14,860 nucleotides of DNA, taken from Deltaproteobacteria bacterium. Its GTDB lineage: Bacteria; SAR324; JACQKK01. The stretch covers positions 1 through 14,860 of the forward strand of contig JAOUFO010000013.1 in the NCBI GenBank assembly GCA_029858165.1. Direction: 5' to 3'. Positions 1-5,498 of this stretch are shown piece by piece; position 1 is the first letter of the stretch; every line of letters begins with the position of its first letter. Position numbers and translations under genes: made by a program. The notes below the pieces were generated by a model that saw nothing but the letters and a program-made list of their open reading frames with translations, was not told the DNA's origin and did not search any database.

Positions 1-342
1 AATTAAGCCGCTGAGGAGTTTTCCAAAGAATCTTCCCACGGCCCTCCCGATGGAAATCCGGTTGCCGTTCACGTCGGTCACTTTCATTCCCAAAGCCATT
101 TTCCCCAGGGTGGCCTGCTTGGCGGAGCTTTCCATTCCTGCAAAGTAAATCAGGTCAATCAGCAGGGTAAGGCCGTAATAGGCGGGCATGGCGGCCATGG
201 CTGCTTCAGGATTTTCGGCAATGGCTTCCGTTGAAGGCATTAAAAAATAGGAAACCACCAGGGTGGGAATCAAAAGCACAAAACCATCAATAATATAAGC
301 CACCACTCGTTTCCAAAACCCGCCGTATTGGGAAGCACTCAT
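1..342 (-). CDS. RDD-family integral membrane protein, N-terminal part (truncated by window edge)
   Basis: The minus strand from 342 reads 114 codons without a stop and runs off the left edge, so the C-terminus is missing. The protein opens with an aromatic and basic stretch (MSASQYGGFWKR) followed by a first membrane helix near residues 12-32, where an Asp sits in YIIDG as in the family signature. A second hydrophobic stretch lies near residues 56-70. The following GKMALGMKVTDVNG segment is the classic cytoplasmic region after helix 2 of RDD proteins. CGGAG lies six to seven bases before the ATG and supports this start. RDD proteins are small multi-helix membrane proteins of mostly unknown role; some have been linked to ion exchange. 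No function can be assigned here beyond the family. It is read away from the gene-free stretch to its right. Confidence 0.88.
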   Translation of the reverse strand, partial: MSASQYGGFWKRVVAYIIDGFVLLIPTLVVSYFLMPSTEAIAENPEAAMAAMPAYYGLTLLIDLIYFAGMESSAKQATLGKMALGMKVTDVNGNRISIGRAVGRFFGKLLSGLI

Positions 343-1346
343 GTTGTTCTCCGTTTTGTTTGTAGTGGATTTTGAGGGATCGGCCCATCGTTTTGGGGTG
401 ATCCCCGCTGGTTATCCAAGAGGGGGGAAAATTTTTGCCTCTTTTTGCCAACGCTCGTTGCGCAGGCCGGACTGCTGTTGCCTTTTTAAATCAACCGGCC
501 CCTGAACACAAGGGGAATCCTGTTCCAGACCATCGCTTTTCCCCCGGACAGGGAGCGCCAGCCCCGCCACAAGGGGGGAAGAATGATTGTTAAAAAGTGG
601 AAAAGGCAAGGACACCCGGTGGGGAGAAAAAAAATAGCAGGGAGACAAATCTCTTGGGGGGAAGAGACAAGCCTGCCCTGCTATTTTCAGTGCGGGTATA
701 TTCAGTCCTGAATTTGCTGCTTTAGGCCGGAAGGCGCAACCGCTGTTTGTCCGGCCCGGGCATCGGCATACAGGCAAAAGCGGGGGGGAATTCTCCCCCT
801 AGGGGGGAAGGGCATTCATTCGGCCCCCGCCTTTGCTTGTAAACCGATACCTTTTGACCCCCGTTGTGTTACAGTTTTCCTGTACCGGATTCGGCCGAAA
901 AATGGCTGGCCCGGGTTCCGGCTGAAAATTTCCTGCGAAAAAAAGTGCGGGGACTCTATGTTGCTCCTTGGGGGGGGTGAACAACAAAGACTTCCCCGCA
1001 CGATTGTCTTGAATCCTTCAGTCCTTTTACCGGTTGTCTTGCGAGTGGTACCCGGTGAACTTTTGGATAAGTCTTTAAATATGACCTACGCAATTTTTGA
1101 TGGGTTGGTTCCGTTTCCCTTCCTTGGGATGGGTTTACCCGAATTATTTGGTCGGTAAGCATGCCTTTCCTTGCCTTCCCTGGAACCCCTCATCTGAATT
1201 GAGCTTACCGGGGAGTTTGCTGTAAAGCAGTGACCTAAAACCCAATTTCTTGACTTGCGGCACAAATATCGCCCTTAAAGACCTTGAATTTTGCCTGGGG
1301 AAAAGGGTAACAATGGATAAATGCCGTCAGTAATCCAACCTGTTTT
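343..1346. other. Gene-free stretch of about 1 kb between divergent genes
   Basis: I see no convincing gene here. Short open frames exist on both strands (for example 958-1158 plus and 412-777 minus), but they lack ribosome binding sites and have biased, repetitive composition. The stretch holds a strong composite inverted repeat at 631-687, G/C homopolymer runs near 570-590, 780-810 and 967-977, and a weaker 8-bp inverted repeat (1153-1160 with 1203-1210). The right end must carry the promoter of the AraC-type gene. A TTGACT at 1250-1255 is a possible -35 box, but its -10 partner is poor. The left end must carry the promoter of the RDD gene. A small RNA gene is possible but not shown. Confidence 0.5.
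631..687. repeat. Composite inverted repeat (nested hairpin) in the non-coding stretch
   Basis: AAAATAGCAGGG at 631-642 pairs perfectly with CCCTGCTATTTT at 676-687, giving a 12-bp outer stem. Inside the loop, TCTCTT (650-655) pairs with AAGAGA (662-667) around six Gs. The outer stem starts in an A run and ends in a T run, so it could terminate transcription in either direction. It could also be a structured small RNA. It is far from both flanking genes, so its role is open. Confidence 0.6.
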
Positions 1347-1364
1347 ATGAAGGGATCGGGGGAA

Positions 1365-2390
1365 ATGGGAAGTCATTGCACGGAATCCATCCTGACCACC
1401 CGGGTGTTGGCGCGGGCCGCCCAACGGCAGGGAGTGGACCCAAAGGAATTGCTGGGGGTGGTGGGGCTTGCTCCGGATATTTTGGAGGACCCTCAGGCCC
1501 GGATTTCCTGCTGGATGACCAAAAAACTGTTTGAAACCGCCGCCCGGATGACCGGCAACCCGGCGTTGGGATTATCCGTGGCGGAAGAGGTATCCGCGGA
1601 ATCGCTGGATGTGGTGGGCTTCATTTTTTTGTACAGTGCCACCATGGGGGATGCCATCCGCAAGATCGCCCGTTATTACCGGTTGTTGAGCGATGTGGTG
1701 GCCATTCGGCTGTATAACGATGGGGGGCAGGCCACGGTGACGGTGGTCAGTTATCTGCCGGACAGGCCCTTGCCTCCCCAATCGGTGGAGGCCGTGCTGG
1801 CCATGTTTGTGGGGCTGTTGCGCCAGGGGTTGGGGTTTGATTTCCCTTTGAAAAAAGCATTGTTTCAGCACGACACTCCCGAGGATTCCGAACCCCACCA
1901 ACGGTTTTTCAAATGCCCGGTGATGTTCAATCAGCCGGTCAATTCTATAGAATTTGATGGAACCCTGTTGGCCCAGCCCATGGTCCGGCAGGACCCGGTC
2001 CTGGCGGCCCTGCTCCAACGGCATGCGGAAATGATTCAAAACGGCCTGCCTCCAACCGATAAACTGGCCGATTATGTCCGGGTGGAGATTTCCGCCGGTT
2101 TGGCCAACGGCGAACCTACCATGTCTGAAGTCGCTGGGAGCCTGGGGATCAAGCCCCGCAGTCTGCAACACCGGCTGAAGGAGGAAAACACCACCTTTCA
2201 GGAGGTGCTGGACAGTCTGCGCCAGGAATTGGCCATGAAGTTTCTGCTGGAAAAAGGGATGGCGGTCAGCGATGTGGCCTTTCTGCTTGGGTTTTCCGAA
2301 CCCAGCCCTTTCCATCGGGCTTTTCGCCGCTGGACCGGCAAATCCCCCTCGGAATTCAGGGAACAATGGCGGGTGGCCACACAGAGATAA
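1365..2390 (+). CDS. AraC-family transcriptional regulator with arabinose-binding-type N-terminal domain
   Basis: This 341-residue protein has the layout of the OruR/VirF-like AraC group. An N-terminal effector domain of the AraC_binding_2 type covers about residues 10-200. A C-terminal AraC DNA-binding domain covers about 240-335, with a first helix-turn-helix around MSEVAGSLGIKPRSLQHRL and a second around VSDVAFLLGFSEPSPFHRAF, ending in the usual WTGKSPSEFR. Length is normal for this group. I chose ATG 1365 over ATG 1347 because AAGGGA at 1350-1355 sits nine bases upstream of it, while 1347 has no Shine-Dalgarno sequence. Members bind small molecules and activate catabolic or virulence genes, often divergent neighbours. 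Here no metabolic gene is adjacent and the effector and target are unknown. The gene runs into a convergent repeat and terminator region. Confidence 0.93.
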   Translation: MGSHCTESILTTRVLARAAQRQGVDPKELLGVVGLAPDILEDPQARISCWMTKKLFETAARMTGNPALGLSVAEEVSAESLDVVGFIFLYSATMGDAIRKIARYYRLLSDVVAIRLYNDGGQATVTVVSYLPDRPLPPQSVEAVLAMFVGLLRQGLGFDFPLKKALFQHDTPEDSEPHQRFFKCPVMFNQPVNSIEFDGTLLAQPMVRQDPVLAALLQRHAEMIQNGLPPTDKLADYVRVEISAGLANGEPTMSEVAGSLGIKPRSLQHRLKEENTTFQEVLDSLRQELAMKFLLEKGMAVSDVAFLLGFSEPSPFHRAFRRWTGKSPSEFREQWRVATQR

Positions 2391-2426
2391 AAGAAAGACC
2401 ACAGAGAAAAGCCCCCGACCCCGCCC

Positions 2427-2460
2427 AAAAAAAACCTTGCGGGGGAGCGTACCCCCCCGC
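2427..2460 (-). terminator. Intrinsic terminator for the P-loop kinase operon, formed by a dispersed GC repeat
   Basis: On the minus strand GCGGGGG, an eight-base loop and CCCCCGC form a 7-bp GC stem (2439-2460), followed by AAGG and eight Ts (2434-2427). It lies about 60 bp past the stop of the kinase-like gene and points the right way for it. On the plus strand there is no T run after the stem, so it should not stop the AraC-type transcript. The sequence resembles the hairpin repeats at 5201-5381. Confidence 0.75.
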
Positions 2461-2519
2461 ACCCCCCATTTACGGATTTTTGAAGAAAATGCGAGCAGGA
2501 AAGAACGGCCGGATGGCCG

Positions 2520-3170
2520 TTAAGACAAGGGCCTGGGAGGCCAGGAACCCCATTCCTGCTTGGGATTGGGAATTTCCAGGAGGCCGCACATAGCCACCTG
2601 GGCTGAATGGATGAATTCCCCGTAGGGCTCATCGCTGTCTATCACCAGATCCCATTTCTCCGGATGATTCCGCATCAGGTTGTCCATGAATTCCTGGCCC
2701 GGATGGGGAGGATTCAGGTAGCGGAGTCCAATCCGTCGCCGCCGGATATCCGCCGGTGCGGTCAGGTGAACCAGTTTGGCCCCCAAAGCCCGGCAGTATT
2801 CCAGTTCGTGGGGGGTCATCACACCGGTGATCACAATCCGGTGATGGCTGTTCTGGGCCACCACCTGTTTCAACCGTTTGTGAAATGACCTCAACCAATG
2901 GGATTTATCCTGGCGGGCCATATGCAGGCGGTAATTCAGGTAATCCCGATAGTCTTCGTTGGAGAGTTTTTTTCCTCCGTGCCTGTATTCCATTTCTTTC
3001 CTGGGTTGAGAATCCATACTCATTTCCAGGGCGTTGAATTTATTGCACAACATGTGGGCAACGGTGGTTGTTCCCGCTCCGGGCGCACCGGTGACGGCCA
3101 CCAGCTTGATGGTTTGGGCCTGGGGGGACCCCTGCGGCGCAAGGGATATAACCCGGTTTACATGTGCCAT
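2520..3170 (-). CDS. P-loop nucleotide-kinase-like protein with an atypical lysine-free Walker A
   Basis: The 216-residue product has a P-loop at residues 28-35 (VTGAPGAGTTT), where Thr replaces the usual Walker A Lys. The same GSGTTT style is known from archaeal cytidylate kinases, so the protein may still bind nucleotide. The segment VITGVMTPHELEYCRALGAKLVHL (about 113-136) followed by APADIRRRRI resembles the sheet and Arg-rich lid of dNMP, CMP and dephospho-CoA kinase-like proteins, where the Args hold phosphates. The C-terminal part (EFMDNLMRNH, WDLVIDSD) fits a small-kinase fold. The substrate cannot be named. I chose ATG 3170 over 3194 because GAGAGG lies six bases upstream of it. It follows the 65-residue gene by 20 bp, so the two are probably co-transcribed and end at the terminator at 2427-2460. 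Confidence 0.82.
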   Translation of the reverse strand: MAHVNRVISLAPQGSPQAQTIKLVAVTGAPGAGTTTVAHMLCNKFNALEMSMDSQPRKEMEYRHGGKKLSNEDYRDYLNYRLHMARQDKSHWLRSFHKRLKQVVAQNSHHRIVITGVMTPHELEYCRALGAKLVHLTAPADIRRRRIGLRYLNPPHPGQEFMDNLMRNHPEKWDLVIDSDEPYGEFIHSAQVAMCGLLEIPNPKQEWGSWPPRPLS

Positions 3171-3190
3171 TGGATGCCTCTCGCAACCAA

Positions 3191-3388
3191 TCAAAACGAT
3201 CGGACGGAATCCCGAACTCTGTGGCTTTTAGACCACCGGGTGCGGGCCGCCTGGGCAAACCGGTCTATCCATTCCATGGCCAACCGGTTTATTTCCTCAG
3301 TGGATTCAGCCTGGGCCAGCCTTACATACCGCTGGATATGGCTGCGTTGAATCTGAAGGAACAAGGCCTCATCGTTTTTCTGTTTCAT
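3191..3388 (-). CDS. Small hypothetical protein (65 aa), first gene of an operon with the kinase-like gene
   Basis: I do not recognise this family. The product is short, charged and probably soluble: no signal peptide or membrane helix is seen, and residues 8-55 look like two or three amphipathic helices (QIQRSHIQRYVRLAQAE, then TEEINRLAMEWIDRFAQAAR). The C-terminus is basic. GGGAG six to seven bases before the ATG is a good ribosome binding site, and the stop lies 20 bp before the kinase-like start, which argues for a real gene in a two-gene operon. It could be a regulator or partner of the kinase-like protein, but that is only positional inference. Confidence 0.7.
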   Translation of the reverse strand: MKQKNDEALFLQIQRSHIQRYVRLAQAESTEEINRLAMEWIDRFAQAARTRWSKSHRVRDSVRSF

Positions 3389-3532
3389 GGATAACTCCCA
3401 TCCAGGGGGTTGTGCAGGCCGCCGGGTTTTCTGTGTCTGATTCCGGCTGTCCTGACGGCTTTCTACCCATTAGAGAAGCAATAATCATTCCCCCAATGCC
3501 CGGTCCTGCATGCCGTTCTGTTCCGATTCACA

Positions 3533-3561
3533 TTGAAAACCCCCGGCGCCTGGGGTAGGCT
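3533..3561 (+). promoter_or_regulatory. Candidate sigma70 promoter of the DUF1820 gene
   Basis: TTGAAA (3533-3538) is followed after 17 bp by TAGGCT (3556-3561), with the start codon about 66 bp further on. The -35 box is good and the spacing ideal, but the -10 matches only three of six consensus bases. Read by eye only. Confidence 0.3.
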
Positions 3562-3627
3562 GGAAATAGACCCTCCGGGCTGATTCTGGGCCCATTCGTT
3601 TCTGGCTCACACATCCATCCGGACACC

Positions 3628-3981
3628 ATGAAAACAAGGGAAAAAAGGGATAAAACCTATTTTCGCATCACTTTTACCAATGAAACCTCCCAGGAGGAGG
3701 AGTTGTATCAGGTGAGCGCCAGAAATGTTTCCGCCTCCGACATGTACGGTTTGGTGGAAATATCGGAATTCATCTTTCCCGAAAACAAGCTGATCCATTC
3801 TCCTGGAGAAGAGCGCATCCGCAGAGAATTCCAGTCCATCAACCGAACCTGGATCCCCTACCACGCCATCATCCGCATTGATGAAATCAACGATTCCACC
3901 GTTACCGAACTGAAGGTGGTTGGATTTGACTCCCAGCGCCGTGGTTCCAAAGAGATTACCCCGCCTTTGAAAAAATCCTGA
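3628..3981 (+). CDS. DUF1820 family protein
   Basis: This 117-residue cytoplasmic protein has the conserved course of DUF1820: a YFRITFTNE start, an ELYQVSARNVSASDMYGLVEISEFIF core in which a short peptide motif (VSxSDxYG) is diagnostic, then EERIRREF and IPYHAIIRIDEI near residues 62-90. Length is close to the usual 100-115 residues. The family is widespread in Gammaproteobacteria and some relatives and has no established function; no catalytic residues are apparent. The ATG has no strong Shine-Dalgarno sequence, only CCGGA eight bases away, but no better in-frame start exists. It is a single-gene unit: a possible promoter lies upstream and a strong terminator follows 28 bp after the stop. 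Confidence 0.92.
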   Translation: MKTREKRDKTYFRITFTNETSQEEELYQVSARNVSASDMYGLVEISEFIFPENKLIHSPGEERIRREFQSINRTWIPYHAIIRIDEINDSTVTELKVVGFDSQRRGSKEITPPLKKS

Positions 3982-4009
3982 CCCGCCCCTTCGGCGTCGG
4001 TTTTGGTAG

Positions 4010-4035
4010 GCGGGGTGTTCCCCCGCTGTTTTTTT
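4010..4035 (+). terminator. Rho-independent terminator of the DUF1820 gene
   Basis: GCGGGG (4010-4015), a five-base loop and CCCCGC (4021-4026) form a GC-only 6-bp stem, followed by TG and seven Ts (4029-4035). It begins 28 bp after the DUF1820 stop and separates it from the tRNA gene. Confidence 0.85.
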
Positions 4036-4138
4036 GGGTTTCCCTTCACAAAGCCAAGGGGTTGTGATAGAAATTGAAATTGACCACGTCCGGGCGCCTT
4101 TCAAGGGTAAAATCCGGTCGCGGCCGGTTTTATTTCAG

Positions 4139-4211
4139 GCTCCCGTAGTTAAACTGGATATAACGGTGGATTGCGATTCCGCTATTGTGGGTTCAAGCCC
4201 TGCCGGGAGCA
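4139..4211 (+). tRNA. tRNA-Arg (anticodon GCG)
   Basis: The 73 bases fold as a full cloverleaf. The acceptor GCTCCCG pairs with CGGGAGC and the discriminator is A. The D stem is GTTA/TAAC with GG in its loop. The anticodon stem GTGGA/TCCGC (one T-G pair) carries loop TTGCGAT, so bases 34-36 are GCG, which reads the Arg codon CGC. The variable loop is TATT. The T arm GTGGG/CCTGC (two wobble pairs) has loop TTCAAGC. The 3' CCA is not encoded, so it must be added after transcription. The gene stands alone with a terminator 24 bases later. No clear promoter is seen: TTGACC (4080-4085) and TAAAAT (4108-4113) lie upstream, but 22 bp apart. Most bacteria read the CGN box with an ACG (inosine) tRNA, so GCG is less common. 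Confidence 0.93.
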
Positions 4212-4234
4212 TTGAGGATCATGGAAGGCCAGGC

Positions 4235-4274
4235 AAAAAAAAAAGCCCTCTGCATTGCAGAGGGCTTTTTTTTT
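4235..4274. terminator. Bidirectional intrinsic terminator between tRNA-Arg and a convergent membrane protein gene
   Basis: GCCCTCTGC (4245-4253) and GCAGAGGGC (4257-4265) form a perfect 9-bp stem with a three-base ATT loop. It is flanked by ten As (4235-4244) on the left and nine Ts (4266-4274) on the right, so it has a T run in either transcript. It serves the tRNA on the plus strand and the gene at 4302-4907 on the minus strand. Confidence 0.95.
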
Positions 4275-4301
4275 AATGCGGGGCGGGGGTGCGGCGGAGG
4301 G

Positions 4302-4907
4302 TTATTCCCCCGGTGAGGCGGCGTCTTTGCTGTCCACCAGGATCATGTGGGGGATGGACACAAACTTTTGCTGGCCTTCCGGTGCCATGCCGCACAGCAT
4401 CTGGCTCAGACCGCCATCCATCACCACACCGGGTTTGGCACCCCCGCCCATGTGGTAAATGGCCGATTGACCTCCGGCCCGCCATTGGTCCGGCACCGAC
4501 ATGGTCCGGGGAGCCATCACCACCGTCACCGTCACTTCCCGGCTCCAGCCGTAGGTTTCACCCCGTTTGTCCAGCGGAGGCTGGTGGATATTCAGTTTGG
4601 CGTAGGATACATCCCCCCAGAATTGATCCAGGGTTTTGCAGGAATACTTTTTAAGGGCAGACATGGCCTTGGCGATGATCTCCTGATCCTGACCTGAAAG
4701 TTGGGCTTCCATCACATAACCTCCCAGGGCCTGTTGATCCATTTTTTCCACACGCACCAACACAAACAGGACAAACATGGATATGGCGAAGGCGATGATG
4801 AATCCGGGGATCAGACGGGCCAGCAGGTTAAAATTCCTCCGGGAGCCGAACCAATACCACAAACCCCACACACTGAACAAAATTGTGAAAAACCAAAACC
4901 ATTTCAT
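4302..4907 (-). CDS. Hypothetical membrane-anchored protein with two N-terminal helices
   Basis: I do not recognise the family. The 201-residue product starts with a hydrophobic, Trp-rich helix (residues 4-20, WFWFFTILF...), a short basic loop (GSRRNFN), and a second helix (about 31-52, LIPGFIIAFAISMFVLFVLV). The remaining 150 residues form a soluble domain with no motif I can name; it holds Cys90 and Cys172 and a Gly-rich region near GGGAKPG. With the basic loop inside, the C-terminal domain would lie in the cytoplasm; the reverse would need the basic loop outside, which is unlikely. AAGGAG eight bases before the ATG is an excellent ribosome binding site. The gene stands alone: its terminator is shared with the tRNA, and a repeat-rich spacer lies upstream. 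Real gene, unknown role. Confidence 0.85.
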   Translation of the reverse strand: MKWFWFFTILFSVWGLWYWFGSRRNFNLLARLIPGFIIAFAISMFVLFVLVRVEKMDQQALGGYVMEAQLSGQDQEIIAKAMSALKKYSCKTLDQFWGDVSYAKLNIHQPPLDKRGETYGWSREVTVTVVMAPRTMSVPDQWRAGGQSAIYHMGGGAKPGVVMDGGLSQMLCGMAPEGQQKFVSIPHMILVDSKDAASPGE

Positions 4908-4939
4908 GGAAATACTCCTTTAAAAGATATGTGAACAAC

Positions 4940-5166
4940 GGTCCGAGACCTCTGCATAACTGCCAAAAGCTCCCGTTTTGATAAAAAAGCGGGGGTTTGG
5001 GGTTCCTGTCCAGCGTTTACAGCACCGCCATCCGCCTTGCGGCGGCTTAGGGCGGGCTTCAACGCCTTTCTTTTAGGGCCGCAGGCCTCCAATCAGTTCA
5101 ACCCCCTTCCCTTTGGGAAGGGGGCAGGGGGATGGGAAAAAACGAGCTATGCAGAGGCCTCGGTCC
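4940..5166. mobile_element. MITE-like non-coding element with 19-bp imperfect terminal inverted repeats
   Basis: GGTCCGAGACCTCTGCATA at 4940-4958 is matched in reverse by 5148-5166 with 17 of 19 bases identical. The 227 bp between hold no gene. Inside are a 56-bp block shared with 10839-10894 (51 of 56 identical, opposite strand) and a perfect 10-bp hairpin with a TTT loop (5102-5124, CCCCCTTCCC/GGGAAGGGGG). Size, absence of coding capacity and terminal repeats fit a miniature inverted-repeat element moved in trans by a transposase that is not in this window. I could not see a clear target-site duplication. It could also be a fixed structured repeat. Confidence 0.55.
5023..5078 (+). repeat. 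Dispersed 56-bp repeat, copy A
   Basis: This block matches the reverse complement of 10839-10894 without gaps, 51 of 56 bases identical. It includes the self-complementary CCGCCTTGCGGCGG, which forms a short hairpin. A further 13-base string, GGGGTTCCTGTCC, lies just before it here (4999-5011) but just after the block in the other copy. Confidence 0.8.
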
Positions 5167-5200
5167 AAAACCCCGGTTTGGGTTTTCAACTTCGTTCATC

Positions 5201-5381
5201 AAAGGGAGGTGCGGTGGGGCTGCTCCCCCGCACGTTTTTATGAAGAATCTTGCAGAGCCTTGATTTTTGGGGCTTTGCCCCAAACCCCACAAGGGAACCT
5301 GGTTCCCTTGACCCTGTTTACGGTTTCTGCTTCCTCCATAAAAGGGGGGTGCGGGGGCTTGCCCTCCCATGCTTTTTTTTT
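5201..5381 (+). repeat. Cluster of GC hairpin repeats upstream of ilvA
   Basis: Four structures follow one another. A GTGCGG...CCGCAC hairpin (5209-5233) is followed by five Ts. Then come TTTGGGGC-TTT-GCCCCAAA (5266-5284, perfect 8-bp stem) and CAAGGGAACC-T-GGTTCCCTTG (5290-5310, perfect 10-bp stem). The last is a G-rich hairpin ending in nine Ts (5349-5381). The first and last share a GGGGTGCGGGGG-like core with the reverse complement of 2439-2470 and, more weakly, 7015-7040. This is a dispersed repeat family built from palindromes, with no coding capacity. Confidence 0.7.
5349..5381 (+). terminator. Terminator-like hairpin with nine Ts before ilvA
   Basis: GTGCGGGGGC-TT-GCCCTCCCATGC folds into an imperfect GC stem, followed directly by Ts 5373-5381. 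No plus-strand gene precedes it in this spacer, so it may simply be a repeat that looks like a terminator, or it may block read-through into ilvA. Confidence 0.45.
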
Positions 5382-5442
5382 CAGAAGGCCCTCTTTTGTG
5401 AAAAGCCGGGATAGGATAAGGTCCCTGGGTTGACGGTATAGC

Positions 5443-5470
5443 TTAACCTTGTTTGTTCATGCTGTAAAAT
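5443..5470 (+). promoter_or_regulatory. ilvA: Candidate sigma70 promoter of ilvA
   Basis: TTAACC (5443-5448) and TAAAAT (5465-5470) are separated by 16 bp. The -10 box matches five of six consensus bases and the -35 four of six. It lies 28 bp before the ilvA start, which would give a short leader with no room for an attenuator peptide. The leader has no visible leucine, valine or isoleucine-rich peptide. Confidence 0.4.
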
Positions 5471-5498
5471 CCAACATTGATGAGGGCAGGAACCTCCC

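Noticed and set aside
412..777. 121-codon minus-strand frame in the gene-free stretch
   Set aside because: It crosses the nested hairpin, has no ribosome binding site and has biased composition.
958..1158. 66-codon plus-strand frame upstream of the AraC-type gene
   Set aside because: No Shine-Dalgarno sequence, starts in a G-run region and shows no family resemblance.
1572..2462. 296-codon open frame on the minus strand
   Set aside because: It is antisense to the AraC-type gene, which has clear family motifs and a good start. It has no ribosome binding site and no recognisable domain.
5201..5381. CRISPR array
   Set aside because: The repeats are palindromes of differing sequence and spacing, not identical direct repeats with equal spacers, and no cas gene is present.
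5101..5433. Protein-coding reading of the hairpin cluster
   Set aside because: Open frames here are made of repeat palindromes and lack ribosome binding sites.
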